DNA from: Pelagisphaera sp964404745
GTDB lineage: Bacteria > Verrucomicrobiota > Verrucomicrobiia > Opitutales > Opitutaceae
Assembly (NCBI GenBank): GCA_964404745.1
Contig: CAYOLG010000012.1
Span: 1-64,000 of the forward strand
Reading direction: 5' to 3'
Length of the DNA: 64,000 bases
Under the pieces are notes generated by a model. That model was not told the DNA's origin and made no database searches. It saw only the letters and a program-made list of their open reading frames with translations. Each line of letters starts with the position of its first letter. Position 1 is the first letter of the stretch. A program made the position numbers and the translations under genes. Shown here one piece after another: positions 35,124 through 44,606 of the stretch.

Positions 35124-35996
35124 ATGGAGTTCAAAGAGAAATTAGCCGCTTTCATCGCTCGGATAGAATCCGCAATCGACCAGCTCACCCCATCATCGGA
35201 GGTTCGACCAACGCGCATCCACGAGGCCATGCGCTATAGTCTGTCAGCCGGCGGCAAACGGATACGCCCGGCTCTCGTGCTGGCCTCAAGCGAGCTATTT
35301 AGCTCGAATACGGATGCTCTTCCAGCCGCCGTCGCCGTTGAATGCTTGCATACCTATACCTTGATTCATGACGACCTGCCGGGGATGGATGACTCGAAAT
35401 TGCGCAGAGGCGTTGATACCTGCCACATTCGATTCGACGAAGCCACAGCTATCCTTGCCGGGGATGCCCTCCTGACTCTAGCCTTCGAACTTCTCGCCAA
35501 AAACTACGCCAGCGAACCGCGGCTAGCCGTAGACCTCATAGCGACGCTTTCGGAAACAGCTGGCAGTCAAAAGCTGATTGGCGGCCAAATGGAGGATATA
35601 CTCGGTGAAAGCCGTCCGCTCGACGAGGATGAACTCGAGTATATACATTTGAACAAGACATCCGCCTTGATTGAGGCCAGCCTCAACATGGGAGCAGCGA
35701 TCGGGGGAGCCAATGAAGTCCAGTTGGACTCGATTTCCCAATATGGTCGTTGCATAGGACTGGGCTTCCAAATAATGGACGATATTCTCGATGTTACGAG
35801 CGATTCCCGAACTATGGGAAAAACTGTAGGAGCGGATGCGGCAGCCAATAAGACGACCTATGTTTCCGTCCATGGTCTCGAAGAGTCTAAATCACGGCTA
35901 GCCTCGCTAACCAGTCAGGCTTGCGAAATCTGCGATCGCCTCGACGCTCCCTTTCTCAAACAGTTGGCGAGCTACCTTAACGAGCGCACGCATTAG
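35124..35996 (+). CDS. ispA: Polyprenyl diphosphate synthase (farnesyl/geranylgeranyl type)
   Basis: A 290-aa all-helical enzyme that condenses isopentenyl diphosphate with allylic diphosphates. Seen: the first Asp-rich motif in HDDLPGMDDSKLRRG; the chain-length region just before it (CLHTYTLI); the second Asp-rich motif in QIMDDILD; and the YSLSAGGKRIRP segment. The short-chain type (C15 or C20) is suggested by length and the two bases inserted in the first motif region, but product size is not certain. First gene of a tight run: a GT2 follows after 15 bases, then an alpha-oxoamine synthase. Confidence 0.88.
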   Translation: MEFKEKLAAFIARIESAIDQLTPSSEVRPTRIHEAMRYSLSAGGKRIRPALVLASSELFSSNTDALPAAVAVECLHTYTLIHDDLPGMDDSKLRRGVDTCHIRFDEATAILAGDALLTLAFELLAKNYASEPRLAVDLIATLSETAGSQKLIGGQMEDILGESRPLDEDELEYIHLNKTSALIEASLNMGAAIGGANEVQLDSISQYGRCIGLGFQIMDDILDVTSDSRTMGKTVGADAAANKTTYVSVHGLEESKSRLASLTSQACEICDRLDAPFLKQLASYLNERTH

Positions 35997-36011
35997 CCTC
36001 GAGCGACCGGC

Positions 36012-36905
36012 ATGCCCGATGTTTCATTTATAATTTCCGCCTGCAATTGCATCGAGCTAACTAAATCGATGATCGATTCGCTGCTTGCCCACACAAGCCT
36101 GGAGGACCGTGAATTGATCCTCGTAGACGATGCATCTACCGATGGCACTGCCGAATATATGAAATCAGTCAAGGGCAGGCCCATAGTGCTGAAAAACGAA
36201 GTGAATCGCGGCTTCGCCAAATCGAACAATCGAGCCGCTCGTCGGGCAACCGGCGACTACCTGGTTTTTCTAAACAACGACTTGGAGTTTTCTCGCAACT
36301 GGCTGGAGCCTTTAATCGAGCTCTACGAGTCAGAGGAAAACGTGGGCGCCGTGGGCAATATTCAGCGGAATTTCGAAACTGGTTTAGTCGACCATGCTGG
36401 CATATTTTTCGATCTGGAGGGTATGCCCACCCACGCTTGGAAGAATAGAAAGAAACTGCCTCCAAGCACTTACCGGGAAAGAAATGCGATTACGGCAGCT
36501 TGCCTGTTGGTGAAACGTTCCCTGTTCCTAGAGCTGGAGGGATTCGATGAAGCCTATCGCAATGGGATGGAAGATGTCGATCTGTGCGTCCGAATAAGGG
36601 AGAAAGGCTATCGTTTACTCGTGTCTCATCAGAGCATAATTCGCCATCACATCAGCCGCTCGCCCGGGAGGCATCGTTTCAATCATGAGAATTCGGAACT
36701 TTTTCGAAAACGATGGTCTCGACAAACTGCTCGTTTCGGAGCCCAGGAATGGCCAGCAGAATACTTTCATCGCTATGCCCGATACTGGTGGCGAATGAAT
36801 CCCCGCCTGGCTCTCAAAGCCCTATTCATGCTGATCGCCCGACGCGGTCAAGGAACTGGATCCGAATTTCCTTCTATTTCTGAAGGTTCTCCTAAAGACT
36901 GCTAG
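36012..36905 (+). CDS. Glycosyltransferase family 2
   Basis: A 297-aa GT-A fold transferase. Seen: the start DVSFIISACNCIELT; the nucleotide-binding LVDDASTDGT; the metal-binding DXD-like FLNNDLEFS; and the acceptor-site GMEDVDLCVRIREKG. The C-terminus is basic, with no membrane helices, so it probably works at the membrane surface on a lipid-linked or polysaccharide acceptor. It sits between the prenyl synthase and the alpha-oxoamine synthase, which suggests glycolipid synthesis. The sugar cannot be told. Confidence 0.88.
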   Translation: MPDVSFIISACNCIELTKSMIDSLLAHTSLEDRELILVDDASTDGTAEYMKSVKGRPIVLKNEVNRGFAKSNNRAARRATGDYLVFLNNDLEFSRNWLEPLIELYESEENVGAVGNIQRNFETGLVDHAGIFFDLEGMPTHAWKNRKKLPPSTYRERNAITAACLLVKRSLFLELEGFDEAYRNGMEDVDLCVRIREKGYRLLVSHQSIIRHHISRSPGRHRFNHENSELFRKRWSRQTARFGAQEWPAEYFHRYARYWWRMNPRLALKALFMLIARRGQGTGSEFPSISEGSPKDC

Positions 36906-36911
36906 CTTTTG

Positions 36912-38108
36912 ATGATCCGATCCTTTCTCAACCGCAACAAGAGCCTCGTTAAGCAGCGATGCCTGAACGACGATTTCACTCGCCTGCGAAACCGCTACGA
37001 GATCTGGTACAATACCGCTGAAGCTCAGCGTGGCACGCGCATTACCGTTGAAGGAAAGGAAATGGTTATGCTCGCCAGCAACGAATACTTGGGTCTGTAC
37101 GATCATCCTAAAGTAATCGAAGCCGGAACCAAGGCCCTCAAAGAATGGGGGGCGGGTACGATGGGAGCCCGATCCGCAAATGGAGGACGGCGCTTTCATT
37201 TAGAGCTCGAGGAGAGGCTCGCCGACTTTTTGGGCAAAGAAGCCTGCCACGTATCCTCCGCGGGGTATCTTTCTTGCATGTCTTCAATAACTGGATTCGC
37301 TCAGCGAGGAGACGTTGTATTGGTTGACAAGAATATGCATTCCAGCGTGTGGGACGGAATTCGTCTCTCCATGGCGGAAGTGGAGCGATTCAGCCACAAT
37401 CGGCCAGAGCATCTTAAAACCCTTTTGGAGGAGCTGGATCCCAACGCCGCGAAGATCATAGCCGTCGAAGGCATCTATTCTATGGAAGGCCATATTTGCG
37501 ATCTTCCGAAATTCGTTGATATCGCGGAGGAAAATGACGCTTTTCTCGTGATGGACGATGCTCACGGATTGGGTGTATTGGGGAATCAAGGACGAGGCAC
37601 AGCCGATCATTTCAACCTGGTTGATCGAGTGGATATTATTACTGGCAGCCTATCCAAGTCGCTTGGAAGCACCGGTGGGTTCGTAGCGGGAGACAAAAGC
37701 GCCATCGACTATTTGCGGACGCATTCAAAACAAGTTATCTTCAGCGCCGCGCTTTCACCCTGCCAAGCGGCGGCTGCCCAAGCAGCTCTTCAGGTAATGC
37801 AAGACGAGCCCGAGTGGCTGGATAAACTCTGGAGCAATACTCGGCGGTACAAGGCGTTTCTCGAAGAATTGGGATTGGATACTTGGGGGAGCGGGACACC
37901 CGCTATTCCAATTATCATAGGCGATCGCGAAAAAGCCTACTATTTCTGGAAACGCCTGAAAGAGCATGGCGTCTTCGCCATTTTCGCAACCGCGCCCGGG
38001 GTGCCCCCAGGGAAAGATCTCGTCCGAACGGCTATATCGGCCCGTCATGACGAGGCGGATTTCGAGATTATTGAAAACGCGATTCGCTACGCTGCCTCCA
38101 AACTCTAA
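36912..38108 (+). CDS. Alpha-oxoamine synthase, serine palmitoyltransferase-like
   Basis: A 398-aa PLP enzyme of the family that condenses an amino acid with an acyl-CoA (or acyl-ACP): 8-amino-7-oxononanoate synthase, 2-amino-3-ketobutyrate ligase, serine palmitoyltransferase. Seen: NEYLGLYDHP near residue 55; HLELEERLADFLGKEAC; stacking His in KNMHSSVWDG; DDAHGLGVLG; and the PLP lysine in GSLSKSLGSTGGF. The lack of other biotin genes and the neighbouring SDR and glycosyltransferases favour a sphingoid-base role over biotin synthesis. That is inference. Start at ATG 36912, directly after the GT2 stop; TTG 36909 is an alternative. It converges on the GT-B gene. Confidence 0.75.
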   Translation: MIRSFLNRNKSLVKQRCLNDDFTRLRNRYEIWYNTAEAQRGTRITVEGKEMVMLASNEYLGLYDHPKVIEAGTKALKEWGAGTMGARSANGGRRFHLELEERLADFLGKEACHVSSAGYLSCMSSITGFAQRGDVVLVDKNMHSSVWDGIRLSMAEVERFSHNRPEHLKTLLEELDPNAAKIIAVEGIYSMEGHICDLPKFVDIAEENDAFLVMDDAHGLGVLGNQGRGTADHFNLVDRVDIITGSLSKSLGSTGGFVAGDKSAIDYLRTHSKQVIFSAALSPCQAAAAQAALQVMQDEPEWLDKLWSNTRRYKAFLEELGLDTWGSGTPAIPIIIGDREKAYYFWKRLKEHGVFAIFATAPGVPPGKDLVRTAISARHDEADFEIIENAIRYAASKL

Positions 38109-38123
38109 TCGAATACAGGAGGT

Positions 38124-39209
38124 TCAAGCGCCATCCGTGATCATATGGTCAATGATATCAGCAGCCGTAGCGTTCCATCTCGGCAACGCTTCAGATTGAA
38201 TGCTGGCCTTCAAAATTTCGAGCTCAGAAGCGTTTTCGATCAAGTTTCTCAGATTTCTGGCGAGATCGTTTGCATCCCCCTTTTTGAACAGGCGGCATCC
38301 ACCGAAGCGGGCGTTCTCCCGGATCGGATTTAGGGAGCTGCTGAGCGTTGGCACGCCCTTCCACAATGACTCCAGCAATGGCAATCCGCAGCCCTCAGCC
38401 AGCGAAGGGAGAACCACCAAATCCGTTCGGCCCAAAAGCCTCTGCAACTCTCCATCGGCAATTTGTCCATGAATTGCTACCGGGTAGCCACTTTTTGCCG
38501 TTCTTTTAAGCAAGCGTTCGACGTGCTTTCCGAAATAGGGATTCGTTCTCCCGACAAAATCGTATTCAAATCGGACCCCATCATCCCACAGCGACTTCGC
38601 GGCCTCTATGGCGATGTCCTGCCCCTTCCTGGTTTCAACTATCGACAGGGTCAGAATCCGAGGCGGATCGCCGACACCCTCTTTCGGCAGGGACCATTCG
38701 CCAAATACGCCATCGCAGCCCAATTGAATCGATCGCACCGAAGGCGCGTTCATCTGCCCGAGCCATTCCCAATATTCCTCTAGCTGCATAGCGCTGTGGC
38801 TGGAAACCGCGAAGACTCCGCCGAACAATGCCAGCATTTTCATATAGCTAGGGTGCCTTTGAACACTATGAGGCCAAGTGAACTCAGGATACTGCAGCGG
38901 TATAGCGTCATGAAAAATCCCATACGTTAGCCCTGGAAACTCTTTAATGAAGGCTTCTACGCCTTCCCTCTCGAATTCGCAAAACAGTTCACAAGTTAGG
39001 AACACATCGCCAGGCTCGACACTCCAACTGGGTCTCCTTATTCTCTGCCTGATAGTTCTAGAGCGATCATCCCACACTACCTCCACGAATCGATCGCCCA
39101 AAAGCGCTTCCAACTCCCTCTTAAGGCAGCTCGAAACTCTAGTGATGCCCGACTTTTGCTTTTGCCTGCAAGCCTTTGTCACATCGTAGAGAATTCTGCC
39201 CTTTATCAT
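38124..39209 (-). CDS. Glycosyltransferase, GT-B fold (GT4-like)
   Basis: A 361-aa transferase. Seen: a variable acceptor-side N-domain; the linker region ILTLSIVETRKGQD that starts the donor domain; the VGRTNPYFGK segment; and the nucleotide-sugar site LPSLAEGCGLPLLESLWKGVPTLSS, which contains the two conserved Glu residues of GT4 enzymes. It is the last gene of the minus-strand run led by recN and lies 100 bases after the preceding GT4 gene. The sugar and acceptor are unknown. Confidence 0.85.
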   Translation of the reverse strand: MIKGRILYDVTKACRQKQKSGITRVSSCLKRELEALLGDRFVEVVWDDRSRTIRQRIRRPSWSVEPGDVFLTCELFCEFEREGVEAFIKEFPGLTYGIFHDAIPLQYPEFTWPHSVQRHPSYMKMLALFGGVFAVSSHSAMQLEEYWEWLGQMNAPSVRSIQLGCDGVFGEWSLPKEGVGDPPRILTLSIVETRKGQDIAIEAAKSLWDDGVRFEYDFVGRTNPYFGKHVERLLKRTAKSGYPVAIHGQIADGELQRLLGRTDLVVLPSLAEGCGLPLLESLWKGVPTLSSSLNPIRENARFGGCRLFKKGDANDLARNLRNLIENASELEILKASIQSEALPRWNATAADIIDHMITDGA

Positions 39210-39309
39210 CGATCTTGAACTGCCAGGAGGTCTAACGAAATCCCTTTGTACTGCAAGATATTAGTCTGCAGGCGCAAGCCAGCAAAACCGGAAAACCGAA
39301 CAGCAGTCT

Positions 39310-40503
39310 CTAACTACTGGAAGCTTTAACTAGCAACTCATAGAGCTTGCCAGAGTTCTTCTGCGCCGAAAACTCACTCTCCACCCATTCGCGGCCGGCT
39401 TTTCGCAATTTCTGGCAAAGAGCATCATCATTCTGGATACGTTTCAGCCGATATACCCAGTCTGATACATTTTCTACGCGGGCCAAGAATCCGTTTTCCC
39501 CATCCACTACCGCCTCAATCACGCCAGACACGGGCGAAGCCACAACAATTGTCCCAGATGCCATGGCCTCTGGGATCACATTTGGCAGCCCATCCCGATC
39601 TCCGCTCCTGGCAACGATCCCAGTATGAATCAGCGCATCGCCCCAAGCGATTTGGCTCAGGGTTTCCTTCATGGAAAGTTGTCCCAGCAACTGGAGACGC
39701 TCGGCTAGACCGCGGGCCTCGATTTCTCTCGAAAGAGTATTTCTTAAAGGACCTTCACCGACGATTTTCGCTTGGAATTCGATCCCGCTCTCACGCAGGG
39801 CTTCATAGATGTCTAGTTGATACGGAAGACCCTTTTTCTCTACCAGCCGGGCAACGCAAATTAGTCTCAGGCAAGATCTATCTTTTCGCAGCGTCCCAAA
39901 TTCCGGAAAGACATTCAGCCCCCTTCTGATGACCCGTATTTTATTAGCCTCGACCAACTGGGAAAGGACTAATCGAGCTGATTCCGTCGAAGTGTGAACG
40001 AAAGCCGCATGTGCGGCTTTGGCCGGCAGAAGCCAATCTCCCCCTTTCTCAAAGACATCATAGGCATGAGCGCCGATCGAAAAGGGCCTATCGGCTAGAC
40101 TGGCAAGCAACCACCCAAAAGCCGCCGGAGCGCTCGACCAAACGCAATGTATCACGTCGGGCTTCCCCATTAGCAGGCTTCTTTCCCGAACGATTGCTGC
40201 GCCCAGCCCCAATAAATTTTCCCAAAAATTCAGCCAGCTTCTCGGAGCGCGGCTGAATAGCGCCTTCCAATGCTTCCAGAATAGAGAAGGTTTGGATACC
40301 ATTAGCCAAGGGAAGAGCCAAATCAGCTGGAAAAGCTCGCGCTTCTGAAACCGATCGATTTTCAAGTTTTCGAATTCCAGATCGCCTCGATGCAAAGAGA
40401 CGATACTCAAATCAGCCCCCAAAGCCTTCAGGGCTCGAACTTCTCTCTGCAAAAACGTTTCCGAATAAACCGGAAATGTAGTAGTCACATAAAGGATACG
40501 CAT
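39310..40503 (-). CDS. Glycosyltransferase, GT4 family (colanic-acid type)
   Basis: A 397-aa GT-B transferase. Seen: the start MRILYVTTTFPVYSETFLQREV, typical of WcaL/AmsK-like exopolysaccharide transferases; a donor domain with LICVARLVEKKGLP, KIVGEGPLR; and the EAMASGTIVVASPVSGVIEAV motif. Start set at ATG 40503, since the longer frame opens with TTG and adds ten residues outside the family. It follows the diglyceride-glucosyltransferase-like gene by 19 bases. A role in making an extracellular or lipid-linked glycan is likely. Confidence 0.86.
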   Translation of the reverse strand: MRILYVTTTFPVYSETFLQREVRALKALGADLSIVSLHRGDLEFENLKIDRFQKRELFQLIWLFPWLMVSKPSLFWKHWKALFSRAPRSWLNFWENLLGLGAAIVRERSLLMGKPDVIHCVWSSAPAAFGWLLASLADRPFSIGAHAYDVFEKGGDWLLPAKAAHAAFVHTSTESARLVLSQLVEANKIRVIRRGLNVFPEFGTLRKDRSCLRLICVARLVEKKGLPYQLDIYEALRESGIEFQAKIVGEGPLRNTLSREIEARGLAERLQLLGQLSMKETLSQIAWGDALIHTGIVARSGDRDGLPNVIPEAMASGTIVVASPVSGVIEAVVDGENGFLARVENVSDWVYRLKRIQNDDALCQKLRKAGREWVESEFSAQKNSGKLYELLVKASSS

Positions 40504-40522
40504 TCGCTTTGAGCGAACGGGT

Positions 40523-41725
40523 TTACTCGCCAACGACCTTCAGCATAGGTCGCTCTTTTTCGGGCAAAGCGTCGTGAGCCAAGTCCACCAAATCGTAAAT
40601 CACCTCCGACGGCCGATCCTTGAAGCGCATATTCCGGAAACGCCTTTTCAAGTCGCGGAGCCGTTCAGGGAATCGGCTCCAATTCATCAGCAATCGCTCC
40701 AGGTCCGATGATTCAGAAATAATTTCAGCGGCCTCGTCCTGGAGGAAGTATTTGGCGGTTAGCTTTTCTTGGGGCATGACGCCTCCTAAGCCATTGAAAA
40801 TTATGGGGCACTCATAGTAGAGAGCTTCCGAGCAAGTTGTCGTACCGCCTCGCGTAATGACCAAGTCGCTTACCTGCATGAAGAGATGCATTTCGTTGCA
40901 ATACCCTTCCACGTGGCAACTTAGGTCTGGATTATTCTTTTTCCAGTTGCTGACTTTCAAGAACGCCTCGTTGTTTCGACCGCATACGACAAGGACCTGA
41001 AAGGCTTCCGAATACTTCTTTATAGCTGGCAACAAGGAAAGGTGGTTGTTCGCCCCCGTTCCACCAGTCGCCAGAAAAATGATCCTCCGGTCCGAGCGCA
41101 ATCCTAGCCGTTCGGTTATAAACCGGTGTCTTTCAAACGCGGTCAACCTCTCTTCGTAAATCCGGGGCACCAGGAAATGCCCTCTGACGATGATTTTCTC
41201 CGGATCGAGCTTGTAGCGGGAAACCGCATAATTCTTGGCGGTGCGAGTTCTGGAGATATAAAGGTCAACGCTTGGTTCAATCCAATTGCGGCTGTATCCA
41301 TATCCTCCAGAAAATTCAGAACAGTAAGTGGCGCAACGGACGTTTTTCTCTCCGAGAATTTCCCGCGCTTCTTGGAAATATCCTCGATTCAAGCAGTCAT
41401 GAACGCTCAAGACCAGGTGCGGCCTGTAGTTTCGAATCACCTCGCCATAGTATCGCCTTCCCAAGGTAACGCGGGAGCGATTGAGGTAGCTCAATCCTTC
41501 CACGAGGACAAAATACGGGTGATGCAACCAAGGGGCATGTTTTTGAATGAAATTATAGAACGCGACTCCGAAGCGGGCAATGCGCGAAGAATCCTCTAGC
41601 ATGCTTTCTACACGCACCTCAACTTCCCAACCGTAGATTTTCCGCACCCATCTGCGGAAAGCGATGGCTCGAGCATCGTGCCCGCCACCGGTGCTAGAAG
41701 TTAAAACTAGTATTCTAACGGCCAC
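40523..41725 (-). CDS. Diacylglycerol glycosyltransferase-like enzyme (MGDG synthase / MurG family)
   Basis: A 400-aa GT28-type enzyme of the MGD1/UgtP group, which adds a sugar to a lipid. Seen: the N-terminal lipid-side motif LVLTSSTGGGHDARA; the DCLNRGYFQEA region; and the donor-side Gly-loop LATGGTGANNH plus the conserved ITRGGTTTCSEALYYECPIIFN. Start set at GTG 41725, eleven bases after AGGAGGA, one of the few strong Shine-Dalgarno sites here; the longer frame to 41794 runs into the SDR gene. The lipid acceptor could be a diglyceride or a sphingoid lipid made by the nearby enzymes. Confidence 0.85.
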   Translation of the reverse strand: MAVRILVLTSSTGGGHDARAIAFRRWVRKIYGWEVEVRVESMLEDSSRIARFGVAFYNFIQKHAPWLHHPYFVLVEGLSYLNRSRVTLGRRYYGEVIRNYRPHLVLSVHDCLNRGYFQEAREILGEKNVRCATYCSEFSGGYGYSRNWIEPSVDLYISRTRTAKNYAVSRYKLDPEKIIVRGHFLVPRIYEERLTAFERHRFITERLGLRSDRRIIFLATGGTGANNHLSLLPAIKKYSEAFQVLVVCGRNNEAFLKVSNWKKNNPDLSCHVEGYCNEMHLFMQVSDLVITRGGTTTCSEALYYECPIIFNGLGGVMPQEKLTAKYFLQDEAAEIISESSDLERLLMNWSRFPERLRDLKRRFRNMRFKDRPSEVIYDLVDLAHDALPEKERPMLKVVGE

Positions 41726-41731
41726 TAATTT

Positions 41732-41745
41732 TGAGATCCTCCTAT
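41732..41745 (-). promoter_or_regulatory. Strong Shine-Dalgarno that fixes the GTG start at 41725
   Basis: On the minus strand AGGAGGA is followed by 11 bases and then GTG. It lies just inside the end of the SDR gene and supports the shorter start for the glycosyltransferase. Confidence 0.7.
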
Positions 41746-42548
41746 TCGGTGTAGTAGGAAATGTTCCCGGCTCGGGTCCAGCCTGCAGGAACAAAACGGC
41801 GTAACAACGGGGCTAGACACGCTTGAAAACGCGTACCAGCCCGAACGACGCCCGCTCTGTCTTTCCGAATAGCTTTGCATAACTTGTCCGCCACTAAATC
41901 AGGCGATGGCGACTCACTTATACGTTTCTCTATTCTCCTCCAAACCTTGTTCACGCAACCTTGATTTTCAATTTTACCGCTTTTTACCATCATATTGCAG
42001 TTAAAACCAGTTTTGATGTCTCCAGGCCTCAAATCTATCGCCTTCATGCCGCTAGGTTGCGTTTCCAGAATAACACTTTCCGTAAAAGCTGACAGCCCCG
42101 CCTTGGAGGCGTTATAGGCGCTCATAAACGGTACCGGAAACTCGGCTGCGAGCGACGATACATTTACCAAATAGCCCTCGCGTTCAATTAAGCCGGGCAA
42201 AACCAATCGGGTCACCTTCATCGTCCCAATTAGAAGCATCTCGATTTGCGACTTCCAGTCTTCAAAGTCGCTCTCCGCAAATCGCCCGAAAACCCCGCTC
42301 CCTGCATTGTTGACCACGATATCGAACCCGACGGCTTCCAATTCTTGCTCGCGCCAATCCGCTTCAATCTGGCTAAAGCGGCTAATATCTAGTCGCAATG
42401 GGCGAATTCCGGGCAAAAATCGTTTCGACGCAGGATTGCGCGACGTTCCCCAAACCTCTGCTCCCTCGCTCAAAAATCGAGACGCAATAGCCTCGCCGAT
42501 TCCGCTACTTGCTCCCGTTACTAGAGCCTTTGAACCCCTTAGCCGCAT
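41742..42548 (-). CDS. Short-chain dehydrogenase/reductase
   Basis: A 268-aa NAD(P)-dependent oxidoreductase with the classical SDR plan. Seen: cofactor loop TGASSGIGEA; Asp/Ser pair in the NNAGSG motif (VVNNAGSGVFG); catalytic Ser in VNVSSLAAE and YNASK with Tyr and Lys; and the RPGDIKTGF segment. The C-terminal tail with a Lys/Arg-rich helix is typical of lipid-acting SDRs. Placed next to lipid-sugar genes, a 3-ketosphinganine reductase-like role is possible but unproven. Its start overlaps the recN stop by one base (TAATG). Confidence 0.85.
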   Translation of the reverse strand: MRLRGSKALVTGASSGIGEAIASRFLSEGAEVWGTSRNPASKRFLPGIRPLRLDISRFSQIEADWREQELEAVGFDIVVNNAGSGVFGRFAESDFEDWKSQIEMLLIGTMKVTRLVLPGLIEREGYLVNVSSLAAEFPVPFMSAYNASKAGLSAFTESVILETQPSGMKAIDLRPGDIKTGFNCNMMVKSGKIENQGCVNKVWRRIEKRISESPSPDLVADKLCKAIRKDRAGVVRAGTRFQACLAPLLRRFVPAGWTRAGNISYYTE

Positions 42549-44233
42549 TAGGATCCTAACGACACTCCCCCGTTTTCCGCCAGTAACTCCTTGGCATGCG
42601 ACAAGGCGCTTCCAGCCTCTCGATCCCCTAGCATCCGAGCCAGCTCGACAACGCGAGAATCATCTTTCGCATTCAATTTTTCGATACAAACAGTTGCCCG
42701 ATTTCCGCTCTGATCCTTCTCGACGACAAAATGGTTGTCCCCCAAGGCGGCAACTTGCGGCAGGTGGGTAATGCAAACAACTTGGTGGTTCGCTCCGATG
42801 CCTTTCAGCCTCCGCCCGACCATCTTCCCGATTTCACCGCCGACGTTGGCATCGACTTCGTCGAAAACCAGTACCGGCACGGAATCGACGTTGGCCAGGA
42901 TCGTTTTCAAGGCGAGCATAACCCTAGCTAGCTCACCACTGGAGGCGACCTTGCTCAGAGGTTTCAGGGGCTCACCGACATTGGGTGAAAAGAGGAGCTC
43001 GGGCAACGCGTCTCCATACGATTTGAGATTGGATTGCTTCACCAAGTTCAATCCGCACTTCCCCTTTTTGAATCCCAATTCCAATAACACCGCCTCCGCT
43101 TTACGAGCCAATTCCTCGCCGGCTTTTTTTCGCTTTCGTGTCAATCCAGATGCTAAAGACTTGAGCTCTACCTCTTGCTTGTCCGCCTTTTCGTGAAATC
43201 TGTCTAGCGCTCCTTCTATATCGCCTTGGGAATCGATCTTGCTAGCCATCTCTTCCCGTGCTTCCAAGACATCCGCTACGTTTCTCCCATACTTGCGCCT
43301 GAACTCTTGCCAATCCGTCATTCGCGACTGCAACTGCTCGGCAAATTCAGGCTCGAATTCAAGAGAAGACCCCACCATCTCGTATTCCGCTCCCAATTCT
43401 TGGGTTTCTAAAATCACTCCCTCGAGCCGATCTGCAAGCTCGCCCAGGGATGCATCCATCTCGGCGGCTTCTTTCGCGGCTCCCAATAAGGGGCTTAGCG
43501 AGCCAACGACTCCTTCGTCGCCAATGAGGCCCGCCCCCAGCTCTCCCGAAAGCCTGATAAGATCCTGACTGCTGGCTACCCGGTTGAAGTCGATTTCCAA
43601 TTGCTCCACTGATTCGGGGGAGAGCTCTAGGGCGTCGATACGGTCAATTTGCTGTCTCAAAAAATCGATCTGGTCCTGAGAAAGCTTAGTCGTGTTCCGC
43701 AATCGCTCGATTTCCGACAAGGTCTCCCGCCATTCGTCATAGGCTTTCCGGTAGCCCCGCGCCTCGACCTGCAAGCGAGCAAAGAGATCGATCATTTCCA
43801 ATTGGCACTCGTTCTTTAGCAACCGCTGGGGTTCGCCTGGACCATGAAAATCGATCCAAAACGAGCCCAATAATTGCAGATTCGCCAAGGTGGCGAGGCT
43901 CCCATTGATGGAAATCCGCGATGCCTTTGTCGCTCGCAGGCTCCGTTTGAGCAGCAGCGTTCCATCTTCGCACTCCGGCAGCCCCATCTCAACCAAGAGT
44001 GAATTGATGCCGCTCGGGTCCAGGAAATGCAGGGCCGCCTCAACCTCGCACCGATCTTCACCCGACCGGATCGCCGATTTGTCCGAACGAGCTCCTGAAA
44101 GCAGACTCAAGGCCCCGAGAAAGACGCTTTTTCCAGCGCCTGTCTCGCCAGTGACGACGGTGAACCCATCTTCGAACTCGATGGATGCTCGCTCGAGGAG
44201 GGCCAGATTGGAGATAGTCAAATACTGAAGCAT
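42548..44233 (-). CDS. recN: DNA repair ATPase RecN
   Basis: A 561-aa SMC-like protein that acts early in double-strand break repair. Seen: an N-terminal P-loop in VTGETGAGKSVF; a long coiled-coil middle (about residues 150-370); the signature SGELARVMLALK; and Walker B LVFDEVDANVGG. The usual RecN length. It is the first gene of the minus-strand run with the SDR and glycosyltransferases, an odd pairing for a repair gene, so the downstream genes may also have their own promoter. Confidence 0.94.
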   Translation of the reverse strand: MLQYLTISNLALLERASIEFEDGFTVVTGETGAGKSVFLGALSLLSGARSDKSAIRSGEDRCEVEAALHFLDPSGINSLLVEMGLPECEDGTLLLKRSLRATKASRISINGSLATLANLQLLGSFWIDFHGPGEPQRLLKNECQLEMIDLFARLQVEARGYRKAYDEWRETLSEIERLRNTTKLSQDQIDFLRQQIDRIDALELSPESVEQLEIDFNRVASSQDLIRLSGELGAGLIGDEGVVGSLSPLLGAAKEAAEMDASLGELADRLEGVILETQELGAEYEMVGSSLEFEPEFAEQLQSRMTDWQEFRRKYGRNVADVLEAREEMASKIDSQGDIEGALDRFHEKADKQEVELKSLASGLTRKRKKAGEELARKAEAVLLELGFKKGKCGLNLVKQSNLKSYGDALPELLFSPNVGEPLKPLSKVASSGELARVMLALKTILANVDSVPVLVFDEVDANVGGEIGKMVGRRLKGIGANHQVVCITHLPQVAALGDNHFVVEKDQSGNRATVCIEKLNAKDDSRVVELARMLGDREAGSALSHAKELLAENGGVSLGS

Positions 44234-44367
44234 CTATTTAAACTCGGTCAAAATTAAGGGACTTTTGGGCTCCAAAGAAAACGAAAATTATTCTTGCCCC
44301 GAATATTGGTCTCTATAACCGTTCCCGCTTCGTCTCGGGACTCCATTTCGAGTCAGAATTAATATTC

Positions 44368-44444
<77 letters not shown>

Positions 44445-44562
44445 TCCTTGCCAAGACTTCGGACGGCCTGCCGCGGACAGCGATCGTCGAAGGTAAGGGA
44501 CCCCCAAAGGCAGGCTCCAAACCATTTACGAGGGACTTCGCCGCTTCAGTTCGACGGAGCGA

Positions 44563-44579
44563 TCCCGCCAAAAGCGGGA
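44563..44579 (+). repeat. Hairpin in the tRNA-Val to hrpB gap
   Basis: TCCCGC and GCGGGA arms around a five-base loop. There is no T-run after it. The 257-base gap otherwise holds only the dispersed repeat at 44607. Confidence 0.35.
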
Positions 44580-44606
44580 GCATCAGCCATCTAGATTGAG
44601 CTCCTC

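Noticed and set aside
36912..38108. Certain call of bioF or kbl
   Set aside because: The family motifs are shared by all alpha-oxoamine synthases, and the context does not support biotin or threonine metabolism.
44286..44320. Promoter for tRNA-Val (TTGCCC and TATAAC)
   Set aside because: The spacing is only 14 bases, too short for a normal sigma-70 promoter, so I did not list it.
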